From: Paratinospora sagittata
Lineage: Eukaryota; Streptophyta; Magnoliopsida; Ranunculales; Menispermaceae
NCBI GenBank assembly: GCA_035771175.1
Contig: CM069594.1
Location: forward strand, 12,276,620 to 12,340,619
Reading direction: 5' to 3'
Length of the DNA: 64,000 nt
Positions 45,228 through 56,142 of the stretch are shown in pieces (position 1 is the first letter of the stretch; each line of letters starts with the position of its first letter). The position numbers were made by a program, and so were the translations under genes. Under the pieces are notes generated by a model that worked only from the letters and a program-made list of their open reading frames with translations, was not told where the DNA came from and made no database searches.

Positions 45228-46630
45228 TGATAAGTGCATATTTAGAAAGGTTATAGAGCATGTTTTAGGTGTGTTCTAAGACATTTTATGCATTAGTTTG
45301 ATAGGTTTATGTTAGTTTTAATATATTTGTTAGTTTAGGATTAATTTGGTTTTTATGCATTATTTTAGTTGGTTAGTTAATAAATTTGATTTAATTTATG
45401 CTTTAGTGAATTATTAACTTACTTTGCTTTGTTTTGTAGGTGTTTGGATGCATTAGTCATGGATTTGGATGAGAAGAACACATACAATAAGTGACAAAGG
45501 AGAAGCATGAAGAGCCCAAGCAGAAAAGAGCACAAAATTGGCTAAGTCCACGAATTAGGCTCAAAAGAAGACGTTTTGGGCGTTGTGACGCTACTCGCGG
45601 CGCTGGAACAACCTTATCGGAGCGTCGTGGTGCTGGAAAGATTTGTCAGAGCGCTGCTCACAGCACTACGATTTCTGCAAATTGCGTTTTGGCAACTTAT
45701 TAGACGATTTCTGAGGACTTTCTAATTGGGATTTTGGACGAAAGGGGGCCTATATTATATCAAACTTTAGGGTTTTTCGAGGGGAACACACGGGAAAAGA
45801 GAACAAGACGGCTAGGGTCGAGGAATGCGAAGATTCAGACTTGGAAACAAGGAAGAAGATTCCAGTTTCATGATTTCTAGTTGGATATTAATGTTTATTA
45901 TTGAGTTTTTCTCCATGTCTTGTGCTATTTTTATTCACGTTATGAACTAATCTTTTGTTCTAGAGGATAGATGGATCCTAACTTTGATTCCATGTTCTAG
46001 TTTAGGGCTTTACTTATTGTTAATGGATTTATGATAGTTTATTTATGTTTCTCCGTTGTTAATGGTTTCAATCTCTTGATCATAGATTGGATGAACTTAG
46101 TTCTAGGGTGCGGCACTCGAGAGATGGTACTTTGGATCGGAACAAGGAAATAGCCTAGGTTATCGTGAGACCGAGACTCTTTGAAGTCATTAATGGAAAT
46201 CATAAATCTTAGTGAGTTTGTAGGAATTAGATCTTTATCGAGAGGTCGAGATCAATTCCTATGAATATGCTCTAACGCGACACTCGAGAAAGGGTGTTAG
46301 AAACATTAGGATTTTCGACTTATAAACTAAGTGAATACATTGATGATAAATATTTGGAAAAGAACATAGTTGATAGTTAGGTGAATCGATTCTCTAGGTT
46401 TGCATATATTGATTTTTCTCATAATTCGTTTAGTTTAAATTAGTTACATTTGATTTTTAATTCATTTAAATCTCTTTAGTGTGATTACTAGATAAAGTTA
46501 GAAATTGGTGAAAATGGTAATTAGTGAGGTAAACAATCCCTGTGGATACGATAACCCGACTCACTTTGGATTTATTATAACTTGACTATTCGTACACTTG
46601 CGAACTTGCGAATTTAAATTTATTGCATCA
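45228..46630 (+). repeat. Athila-like 5' LTR (1403 bp)
   Basis: It starts TGATAAGTGCATATTTAG, ends TTTATTGCATCA, and is followed by a tRNA-Asp-type primer site. It shares the GGCACTCGAGAGA and CCTTGATCA-type blocks with the other Athila-like LTRs but is clearly diverged, so it is a separate subfamily. A CG-rich island (45570-45650, with CTCGCGGCGCTGG) corresponds to that at 32925. Confidence 0.8.
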
Positions 46631-46636
46631 AGTTTT

Positions 46637-46654
46637 TGGCGTCGTTGTCGAGGA
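46637..46654 (+). other. Primer binding site of the Athila-like element (tRNA-Asp type)
   Basis: TGGCGTCGTTGTCGAGGA follows the LTR by six bases and is close to TGGCGCCGTTGCCGGGGA. Confidence 0.75.
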
Positions 46655-46763
46655 TTGTTTCACTTTAGTTTCACCAATATTGTTAGTAATTGGTTTTGAT
46701 TTTAATCTAGTATTTTTTCTGAATTTATTTCTCTGTTTTTGTTTTGAAGGTTGATTGAAGTAT

Positions 46764-47273
46764 ATGCAACGATCCAGATGTGCTGAGTTAGTACCATTTG
46801 ATCCTGAGATCGAGCGCACTTTGGGATAGAGAAGAAGGGATAGAAGAGTTGAGCAAGAGGCAATGGAGCCTGGAAATAATCAACGCCTTCTTCAGGACTA
46901 TTTTTAGCCCGTTATGACTGAGAATTACTCTGGGATTGTGAGCACTCTCATTGCGGCAAACAAATTCAAGTTGAAACCAACGTTAATCACAATGGTTCAG
47001 CAACTTCAGTATGGGGGCTCGCCAATAGAAGATCCAATGACTCATATACAATCATTTTTGGAGAAGTGTGATACCGTAAGGTTCAATGGCATGGTCGTGG
47101 ATGTGATTCAACTAAGGTTGTTCCCATTATCTTTGAGGAACAAGGCCAAGTCATGGTTACAAGGTTTGCAACCTAGAAGCATTGCTACATGGGATGAGTT
47201 GATAAAAAAATTCCTTCAAAAGTTTTTCTCACCGGTGAAAAAAGCTCAACTACTAGTAGAAATAAGTCAGTTC
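46764..47273 (+). pseudogene. gag: Athila-like gag, N-terminal part (broken, truncated)
   Basis: ATG 46764 begins a frame with early stops near 46827 and 46905, then an open stretch from 46914. It has the clear gag landmarks MVQQLQYGGSPIEDP, FLEKCDT, RLFPLSLRNKAKSWLQ, WDELIKKFLQKFFSP and AQLLVEISQF. This is the capsid part of an Athila-like Ty3/gypsy gag. It is cut at 47273 by insertion of a minus-strand Sirevirus LTR (preceded by AGTTC). The rest of the element is not seen to the right. Confidence 0.85.
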
Positions 47274-49212
47274 TGTTAGCCTAGATATGTCCAAGGGGGG
47301 GTGAATTGGACACTTAGCAGATTTTAACCTTTCTTAAATTTTGCGGAATAATGAAAAAAAATTAAACAAAGCATAGCAATGAGATATAGTAAATGTAAAC
47401 GGGAGAATGTAAGCAAGATTTATAGTGATTCGGCCGCCCCTACATCCACTACCTAACCTCCTCAATTAGGATTTGTTCAAACTCTACTATGGACCTTCTT
47501 ACGGGTGAAGATCAAACTGGAACCCTTTCTCAGCTTACGGGTGTGAGAGGAGCGTTTCTGTACTTACAAGTGAGAGAGAACCTATTCTCAACTTACTGGT
47601 GTGAGAAGACCGCTTACAACTTTGAACAACACTTACTCTGACTCAGTGACTTACCCGTCACTACAATATGATTATGGAATGTGATATGATTCCCTTTACT
47701 CAGAATTAAAGTGATACTTACAACGCTTTGGATTGAACCTTCTGTTTCCACATATTCAGCAAAATATGTATGATGAAGTTTATACTGAAAACAGGTTCAA
47801 ATAGCTTTTGTCTTCGTTAATTGGTTTTTGAAATAATGAAAAAAAAGATCGATCAACCCAGAAGACTTGAAGTTTTTCTTTCAAAAGATCATAAGATCAA
47901 GCACAAGTGAAAGAAGACTACTTTCAAAAAGTGTTTTGGTGCAAACAAAAACTGTCAATACGTTTTGAATGAATATCAGTTTTGTATTTCATCAGTTCGT
48001 TTTTCTGCTCTGAGGCAGCACCTATATATAGGAATAACAAAGGCGCAATGGACTTGGTAATTTTGGCACTCTAAGTTATTTCAAATATAAAGTTAACTTT
48101 CTTTCTAGAAATGGATTGATTCAGCTTAATGCATATTACGGCGATAGCACCTGAATCATCTGATCCTTTCATGAAAGAGGAATGTTTTGACAAAGTCTTA
48201 GAACGTTTTAAAAAGTATTGAAAAGTTGTTGTACGATTCTGAAAAGTTCTACAAAGTATTCGCACGTTTCTGAAAAAGGTTAATAGAAATGGCAGTAATG
48301 TCAGAACAACAAAAATATCTTTTATGTCGTTTTGTTCCTTTGAGGGCGCTCATAGAACATCAGCGTTCTACTGAACAATGAAGTGAGGGCGCTACTAAGT
48401 AGTAAGCGTCCTGACTTGCTTTGACAATTTAAAGACTTAAAGCATGAGGGTGCTACTTTGCAATAAGCGTCCTGCTTTATTTTAAAACGCAAAACATATG
48501 AGGGCGCTACTCAAAAGTAAGCATCCTGACCTATTAAAAGAAGTTTTAAAACAATGTTTAAGCGCACTGACGGACGGTGAGCGTCCAGAAAGTTATTTAA
48601 GTTGATTCTAAGGATGAGGGCGCTCCTACACAAGTAGCGTCCTGATAATTCAATCAACTTATAACTTATTAGCGTCCATAAAGATAAAAGAAAATCTTTC
48701 AACGAGCTGAAACTAAGTCAGCATCTTGACATTTTCAAAGGTATGAATAAGCGAAAAGTCACTACTTTTAATCAGATCAATTCAACCTTGAGCGTCCTAA
48801 CTTATCAAGTCCAGGAGGGCGCTGCTAAAACATTAGCTTCCTGAAAGACATTATAAAAGCGATTTTTGATTTCTCGATTAAAACATGATAAAACATAAAG
48901 TAACTGAATTAAATACATGCAACCAATCGATTAAAACATGCAGGCATGCATATTGCAAAATCACATGGCATAGAAGGTCCTACAACCTATCATAATCTAA
49001 TCATACAAATAAACATTTTCAAACGATCATGGTCTTCAAGAAGATCTTTTAATACGTTCGCCATGCATCATTGAATCTTTGATACCTTCAAGTAAGATTA
49101 GATACGCCATATGTGCAGTAATATCATGAACAAAATGTAGTTTTGTAATCATCAAAATCTTTCATAATAGGGACATATTCTCGTAATGGACATGAGGATA
49201 ATTGGTTCAACA
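47274..49212 (-). repeat. Sirevirus-type 3' LTR, minus strand (1939 bp)
   Basis: On the plus strand it runs from TGTTAGCCTAGATATGTCC to GGTTCAACA. Read on the minus strand it starts TGTTGAACCAATTATCC after a polypurine tract (49213-49230). It holds the U5 repeat block (47495-47620), a TATA candidate (TATATATA near 48026-48033, minus strand side) and a hairpin array (48343-48643). It is the 3' LTR of the minus-strand copia element to its right. Confidence 0.85.
48343..48643. promoter_or_regulatory. Array of 27-bp hairpins in the minus-strand Sirevirus LTR
   Basis: Five units of exactly 27 bp fit AGGGCGCT-N11-AGCGTCCT: 48343-48369, 48386-48412, 48447-48473, 48501-48527 and 48617-48643. They are the reverse-complement form of the units at 19060-19548. 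In 48386 and 48501 the N11 centre adds three more base pairs (ACT with AGT) although the loops differ. Confidence 0.75.
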
Positions 49213-49498
49213 ATCTCCCATTTTTGATGATTTCAAACACATTACTGTAGGCTTTGAAGTAAGCTAATAAAGTGATGTATGTATGCATGAGATGCAGTAC
49301 TAATGTTCCTTGTTTCATATGATATGAGTGTATTAGCAAGGAATGTACATAAACTATCACTAAGACACCCCCTTAGTGTTATACTCCCCCTGAGTTTATG
49401 ATGCTTCAATGATAGTACTTTCTTCCCCTTTTGAAATATCAAAAAGAGTAAAGTAACATGAAATATATCTCCCCCATATGGAGGTAAGCATCAAAGTG
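49213..49498 (-). other. Sirevirus 3' noncoding region and polypurine tract
   Basis: On the minus strand it holds the GGGGGAGATATAT, CAAAAGGGGAAG and AGGGGGAGTATAAC blocks and finally AAATGGGAGAT before the LTR. It follows the end of pol directly, so this copy has no envelope-like ORF between pol and LTR. Confidence 0.7.
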
Positions 49499-51025
49499 CT
49501 ACAAATTGGATTCAGAGAACATTCCAAGTTCTCTACGAATATGAACAAACTGGTCTTTTGGTAGGGCTTTAGTAAATATGTCAGCCAGTTGTTCTTTGGT
49601 TCCAATATTATATAATATGACTTCTCCATTTTGCACATGATTCTGTAAAAAGTGATGTCTTATTTGAATATGTTTAGTTTGGGAGTGCAATACAAGATTT
49701 TTAGATATGTTAATAGCACTAGTATTATAACATAAAATTTCAGCACATTGAATAAAAATTTTATAATCCTAAAGTTGTTGTTTCATGTAAAGAACCTGAG
49801 AACGACAACTTCCAGCTACAACATATTCTGCTTCGGCTGTGGATAGTGCCACGAATGTTATTTCTTGCAAAACCAAGAAATCAGAAAATTTCCAAGAAAG
49901 TGACAAAATCCGGAGGTACTTTTCCTATCAGTTAGACTGTCGGCATAGTCGGAGTCTACATAACTTCTGAGATCAAAAGTCTAACCTTTGGAATACCAAA
50001 TTCCTAAATTTGTTGTGCCATTTATGTATTTGAATATTCGTTTGACACATTTTAAATGAGATTCTTTCGGTTTAGATTGAAATCTTGCACATAGACAGAC
50101 ACTGAACATAATGTCAGGTCGACTTGCTGTTAGGTACAGAAGACTTTCCAGTCATGCTTCTATAAAGTTTTGAATCAATTGATTTAACTTTTTCATCCTT
50201 GTCTGATTTTATTGCAGAAGTACAACGAGTGTCAGTCAATTTTAAATTGTGCATTTAAAGCTTTTTAACAATTTCCTGGGCATACTTTGATTGGCTTAAG
50301 AAGGTGCCTTTCAATATTTGTTTAATTTGTAAGCCGAGAAAGTATGTAAGTTTTCCCATCATACTCATTTCAAATTCCTTCAACATTAATTTTGAAAACT
50401 CGTCACATAGTTCTTTGTTTGATACACCAAACATGATATCGTCCACATATATTTGAACAATGAGCATATTATCATTGTGGTGTTTGAGAAACAAAGTTGG
50501 ATCAAGTTTTACTTTTTGAAACTTATGATCTAAAAGAAATGAACTCAGTCGATCATACCAAACTCTTGGAGCTTGTCTCAATCCATATAAGGCTTTGTGG
50601 AGTTTGAACACATATTCCGGGTCTTGTACGTCCTCAAACCCTGGAGGTTGTTCCACATATACCTCTTCATTGATGTAACCATTTAGAAAAGCACTCTTTA
50701 CATCCATTTGGTATAACGGAAAATCCTTGTAACAAGCTTAGACAAGTAACATTCTTATTGCCTCTAGTCTTGCTACTGGAGAAAAAAGCTTCTTTGAAGT
50801 CTATGCCTTGCCTTCTTCTTGGTTGTACCCTTGTGCAACCAGTCTAGCCTTATTGCAGACAATGATGCCTTGTTCATTCTTTTTGTTCCTAAAAATCCAT
50901 TTGGTTCCTATAACCGATTGATGAAAAGGTCTAGGAACTGATTCCCATACTTTGTTGTGCACAAAGTGTCTTAATTCTTCTTGCATAGAAAGAATCCAGT
51001 TTTCATCTTTCAGTGCATCTTCCAC
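49499..51025 (-). pseudogene. pol: Sirevirus copia RT and RNase H (broken)
   Basis: RT pieces in order on the minus strand: 51025-50801 (ENWILSMQEEL, GTKWIFRNKKNE, NKARLVAQGYNQEEG) and 50707-50255 ([38 protein letters not shown], catalytic YVDDIMFG near 50437-50451, [17 protein letters not shown]). RNase H is decayed through 50254-49700 and ends with HHFLQNHVQNGEV, EQLADIFTKALPKDQF (49690-49499). These are diagnostic Ty1/copia motifs; with the LTR and polypurine tract they place it in the Sirevirus lineage. Frames change near 50710-50800 and after 50255. Confidence 0.9.
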
Positions 51026-51148
51026 TTTAATTGGTTCAAATTATGATACAAAAGCAACAAGTTCTTGATTTTTTTGAATTGAGGCTCTAGTGGATACACC
51101 TTTTGTTGGATCTCCTAAAATTTGATCTTGGGAAAAACCTTAAAGTAG

Positions 51149-52164
51149 TCAAGAGATTTTTGAAGATTTTAGAGATGGTTCAGGTTCAAGATCTATAACC
51201 TTGGTTGTCTTAGGTTCATCATCATCAAAATTTAATTGCTTAAATTCATCCTCAAGACTTTTCCTATTAACACTTTCATCAAAGTTTACATGAATTGATT
51301 CTTCTACAGTTTGATTTGATTTGCTGAAAACTCTGTAGGCACTACTGTGAGAAGAATATCTTAAGAATATTCCTATGTCAGATTTAGCTTCAAACTTGTC
51401 TAGATTGACTTTATCATTTAGAATAAAACATTTACATCCAAATACTCGGAAGTAACCGATGTTGGGTGTTCTACCCTTCCATAGTTCATATAGAGTTTTA
51501 TTCAAATCTTTTCTAATCAGAACTCGGTTCATCACATAGTAGGCAGTGTTTATAGCTTCACCCCAAAAATGATTTGCAGTGTTATACTCATTGAGCATTG
51601 TTCTACACATTTCCTGCAGAGTTCTATTCTTTTTTTCAACTACACCATTTTGCAAAATTCTTCGAGATTTTTATTGACAAATTCACCACCTCTATCACTC
51701 CTAATTATGTTGATTTTGTACCCTTTTTCATTTTTGACTCTTTTACAAAGTTTTATAAATGTTTCACAAGCATCATATTTATGAGCTAATAAAAATACCC
51801 ATGTAAATCGAGTAAAGTCATCAACAATCACAAACACATATGATTTACCACCTAAGCTATGGGTTTTGGTTGGTCCGAAAAGATCCATGTGAATCAGTTT
51901 GAGAGCTCTAGAGGTTGGTTGATGCCTCTTGCTATTAAATAATGATATGGTGTGCTTGCCACATTGACATGGTTCACAAACCTTGTCATTTGAGTAAGTT
52001 CCTTTTCGAATTCCAGTGGCCAGATCATGTTTAATAATCCTAGATATGTTGTCCATATTAATATGAGCTAATCTCCTATGCCATAGCCATGCATCATTAA
52101 CAGAGATAGCACTTAAACATGTTACATTTTGTTTCTTCATGTCATTGAAGTTTGTGCAATACAC
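51149..52164 (-). pseudogene. pol: Sirevirus copia integrase (broken)
   Basis: 52164-51640 holds the pre-integrase zinc-binding region (WHRRLAHIN, CEPCQCGKH) and the start of the catalytic core (HMDLFGP, VDDFTRFTWVFLL, IRSDRGGEF). 51655-51149 continues in a new frame with MQNGVVEKKNRTLQEM, RTMLNEY, FWGEAINTA, ELWKGRTPNI, FGCKCFILN and GIFLRYSSHSSAYRV. The frame change lies at 51640-51655. The core Asp and Glu motifs are still visible. It lies upstream of RT, the copia domain order. Confidence 0.9.
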
Positions 52165-52500
52165 ATTCTTAATTCTAGATGACTTGAATGCAACAATTTT
52201 ATCAGCATGCTTGACAATACACCTATTTGTCTCAAATGAAATGTCATAACCTTTGTCACATAATTAACTTATGCTCAAGATATTATGTTTCAGCCCTTTA
52301 ACATAAAGTACATCAGATATGAATAGAGAATCGTTACCATTAGTTCCAATGCCTTCAATATCACCTTTGCTACTGTCTCCGAAGGTGACCTTTCCTCATT
52401 TCTTCTTTTCAAGGCTCAGAAAGTTAGATCTATCTCCAGACATGTGCCTGGAACAACCGCTGTCTAGATACCATACATCTTCATTTTTGCATATCTACAC
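52165..52500 (-). pseudogene. pol: Sirevirus copia protease remnant
   Basis: Broken minus-strand translation gives WYLDSGCSRHMSGD near 52440-52480, the copia aspartic protease active site, followed by VTFGD, GIGTNG and DVLYVKGLKHNILSIS. In-frame stops occur after the EKKK and NILSIS motifs. Gag and the 5' LTR, expected further right, are missing. Confidence 0.75.
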
Positions 52501-52524
52501 AACATAAAATATTTTTATGTACAT

Positions 52525-52715
52525 AATATTTTTAGGTTATAGAGCCTGTTTTAGGTGTGTTCTAGGACATTTTATGCATTAGTTTGATAGGTTTATGTTA
52601 GTTTTAATATATTTGTTGGTTTATTAATTTGGTTTTTATGCATTATTTTAGTTGATTAGTTAATAAATTTGATTTAATTTATGCTTTAGTGAATTATTAA
52701 CTTACTTTGCTATGT
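52525..52715 (+). repeat. Athila-like LTR fragment
   Basis: GGTTATAGAGC(C)TGTTTTAGG through ATTATTAACTTACTTTGCT matches 45249-45432 in the Athila-like LTR, with a small deletion. It is truncated on both sides, between the copia protease remnant and another Sirevirus tail. Confidence 0.75.
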
Positions 52716-53292
52716 TTGTCTTTTCAAGCTTGTCAAGTGCTTAATTGATTATCTATCACTCTACCACTCCTACATCATCTGCCACTACCGTTGTCACCTT
52801 CGTCTTAGTTACACCCTCTTTTTGATATTTCAAAAGGGGAAGAGAGATTAGTATATGATTGGTCTGATTGACTAGATCATTAACGTGCATATACTCAAGG
52901 GGAAAGTTTATATACTTAGGGGAAGTTTAGGATGTTGGATATATATTGAAAATTTTCTATGTAATATCTCAATTACTTTTTTTGGATTACATGTATATGT
53001 TTGTATTTGATATATTGTTATACTTGTACATTTTGATACTATTGTTCACACGTGCTTGAGTATATTCAGTTGTCTGTGCTTACATGATCACATTTGTCTG
53101 AGTATGCTTATATTGGTATCTAATTGATTATTGTTCACATGTTATTGAATGCTAAATTTTTTAAGTGGTATATTCTTGAATGTAGCATGATATAATTATT
53201 CCTTTCACTCATTCATTCACTCGAGAAATCATGCTTATTGCTTCAATCAGGCCAATAGTGAATTTGTTTGAAATCATCAAAAAGGGGGAGAT
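52716..53292 (+). other. 3' end of a Sirevirus internal region (plus strand)
   Basis: It contains TTTTGATATTTCAAAAGGGG (about 52831-52850), AAGGGGAAAG and AGGGGAAG blocks, and a terminal AAATCATCAAAAAGGGGGAGAT before the LTR. No coding similarity remains. Confidence 0.7.
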
Positions 53293-55517
53293 TGTTGATG
53301 TAATGACTCTCAGCCTGCTTTGTTTTGATGATTACAAACAACATACTTGTGCTCACTAATCTCTTTGACGTAGTTGTTTCAGTGCTAATTGGCTATATCG
53401 GATGGATTGAAATATACTGTCAAAGCATATGGATGGAACAATATTGCACTAAGATTCAAGAGCTTCATGTTTGTAATTTTGTTTAGAATCTTAGTGCTTT
53501 AGAGTAACCATTACACGTTCCAACAACAATATGTCTTGCATCTTTATAAAAATCATGCATATAGGTTATCATACTCATGCATATACACAATTATTATATT
53601 AATCGTGCATGCACACGCATTATCATTATTATTGCGCAATCATATAGTTCAATTGTTTATCTTGCATATTTATATCATTGATTATCATGCATTAGTATTA
53701 CCAACTTTGCATGGTTTTATAGTTTTACGTGTATTGTATCGAATGTGTTATTCATCTGTTTAATCGATCATTTTACACGTGTTTATCTTTGCCAATTGTG
53801 TTTCAAACTTGTCAAAAATGTCAATGTCTTAAACACTTTTCGATCAAAAAATTGGGTTTCTATTACTTCAATGTGAAGGAATGCGCTCCTCTTTCAAGGA
53901 ACGCGCTCCTATGAATTTTTTTGAGACTCGAATTTTTTTTATTAGAGTTTAAGGAACCTGCTCCTTAAGAAAGAAACGCGTTTCTGTTGTTTTTCTCAAG
54001 ACTTAGATTTTTCTAATGAGGGAAAAATGATCGTGTTCCTGTACTCAAGGAAAAAATATAAAATTTTATAGCGTTAGTGGTTCTTGGTAAAGGACCTCGC
54101 TCCTATGCCCAACAGACATATTAAGGAACACGCTCCTTGATTGGAAGAAAATATGAAAAGTTTTAGATTTCAAAGCAAAAGCGCGCTTCTTCATTGAGGA
54201 ACGCGCTTTTATGCCTTGGTGTGATATTTTTCTATAAATACCACACTTGCTCATTTGGAGAGCAACTTTTACAAAATACATGAACTTGTGCCGTTTTTCA
54301 TCTTAGCATTTCTACAAGTCCAAAACTAGTTCTTGAGTGATTTTAAACATCTTTTTAAGCAAAAATTCACCTACATTTGGTTATTTGATTCATACTTCCG
54401 TATAGTTCACCAAATCTTTCAAAATATTTGAAAAACTTGTATGTTTCTTTTGAGCAATAGATCAAGACGTTTTTGAGTGTTATCTTCATATCTTGTTGAA
54501 TCTTGATCATCTTTGAGCAACTCTCAACCATCATCATACTTGAAGAATCTTTAATCTTTATCTTTACCTAAGTGGGGTAAAATTTGTATATCTAGATTCT
54601 TGTGATTTTGTTTGAGTAAATCAGTTTTTGTGCTTGTATTATTATCTTGAAAACTAATTTCGTTTTGAATATAGTTTGTGAAACCCAATTTGATCTTCAT
54701 ATCATTTTATCTTGTTTAGTAGTTTCATAACTATCATGTGGTGTCGATTCATGTGCTGGACTTATATTATTTTGAATTGATGTCATAAATCATCACTTAA
54801 GTAGGTTGATTTTTTATTTTAATTATTTATACCTTTAGAATCATCAAGTCTTGATCATCGTTGCATATTGATTCTTGTGTTTTAATCATATCATTGTTAG
54901 AATCAATATTTGGATACATGTGCATATTCGATTCTTGATTTCATATCATTTATGTTTGAATCGATTGCATGTATTTGAGAAAAGTTATTTCAACACTTAA
55001 CATCAATAAAATCATTGTGGTTGGAATAGTGGTGTTTACTTATTCAAGATTGTATGCTTAATATTGTTGAGAGCGTTTTAGAACACTTCTCTCTATCATG
55101 ATGTATTGTTGACATGTTTGTCAACCGGGACTATACCATATACTTGTACGGCTCGTAACCACGGCCGTAAGTTGGCTACAGTGAGGCTTTCTAGCCAAGC
55201 CCTTGTTTAGGCTAGTGTGTGGCTTTCTAACCAAGCCCTTGTGTTGGTTAGTGTAAATGGCTTCTAGTCACGCCCGTAAGTTGACTAACCAATAATGTAT
55301 TGAGAAATCCTGATCGTGGTGATTGGGTAGTGGACGTAGGTTCAAGAGGAATCGTACCACTCTAAATCGTTGTGTCCATTTGTTTTTCCTGCACTTGTTT
55401 ATTTTGACTGTTTCCTACTGCGCACTTTATTTGTTTAATTATTTTAACTAAAAGGTAACGCAAAAATCTGCAAAGTCCAATTCACCACCCCTCTTGGACT
55501 ATAATACTGGGCCAACA
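53293..55517 (+). repeat. Sirevirus-type 3' LTR, second family (2225 bp)
   Basis: It starts TGTTGATGTAATGACTC directly after the polypurine tract and ends CTTGGACTATAATACTGGGCCAACA. It differs from the 18696-type LTRs in its U3: instead of GGACGCT hairpins it has AGGAACGCGCTCCT palindromes (53877-54210), then TATAAATA at 54233-54240. It keeps the terminal GTCCAA...TTGGAC inverted repeat and a related U5 repeat block (about 55150-55280). It sits in minus-strand gypsy RT sequence. Confidence 0.85.
53877..54210. promoter_or_regulatory. Seven 14-bp CG palindromes ending upstream of a TATA box
   Basis: Fourteen-base near-palindromes of the type AGGAACGCGCTCCT lie at 53877, 53897, 53952, 53972, 54091, 54124 and 54197 (start positions). 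The one at 53972 (AGAAACGCGTTTCT) is perfect. The last ends 23 bp before TATAAATA (54233-54240). Confidence 0.7.
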
Positions 55518-56142
55518 GGAATTTCACTTCTGACATCCAAAACTCGCACTTGCTGAACTTGACATACAACCTATAATCTTTCAAAGTCTAACAACCTATG
55601 AGTTTTGGAATATACCAGGATGTCATCAATGAAGACAATGATGAACTAATCTAGATATGGCTTGAACACCCCCTACATCAGATCCGTAAACATGGCTGGT
55701 GTTTTGGTCACACCAAACAACGTCACCAAAAACTCATAGTGCTCATATCTAGTCCCGAAGACGGTCTGCGGTACATCCTTATCCTTGATCCTCAACTGGT
55801 GGTAACTTGATCTCAGATCAATCTTGGAGAAGAATTTGGTTTCTTTCAGCTGATCAAACAAATCATCTATATGTGGAAGAGGATACTTATTCTTAACAAT
55901 CACCCTATTCAACTATCTATAATCAATGCACAATATCAAGCTCCAATCTTTCTTTTCACAAATAAAATTGGGGCTCCCCAATGTAACACACTCGGGGTTA
56001 TAAAACCCTTAGCCAACAATTCTTCCAACTGTACTTTCAACTCTTGTAATTTTTTAGGCGTTATTCTATACGGTGCCATAGAAATAGGTTTGGTGCTAGG
56101 AATCAACTCACTAATGAAATCAATTTCCATCTTAGGCGGTAA
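55518..56142 (-). pseudogene. pol: Gypsy RT fragment (minus strand)
   Basis: The minus strand gives [34 protein letters not shown], then [51 protein letters not shown] and FTDLM, and finally a broken stretch to SKCEFWMSEVKF at 55518. It is cut there by the Sirevirus LTR. Frame breaks near 55910-55990. The fragment is the continuation of 57488-57786 across the solo LTR. Changes such as [10 protein letters not shown] for [10 protein letters not shown] show decay in catalytic-fold motifs. Confidence 0.8.

Noticed and set aside
45491..45703. Arg-rich 70-codon ORF
   Set aside because: It lies in the CG island of an Athila-like LTR; coding is not supported.
48343..48643. CRISPR-like array of short repeats
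   Set aside because: The units are hairpins inside a retrotransposon LTR with irregular spacing, no cas genes, and clear plant context.
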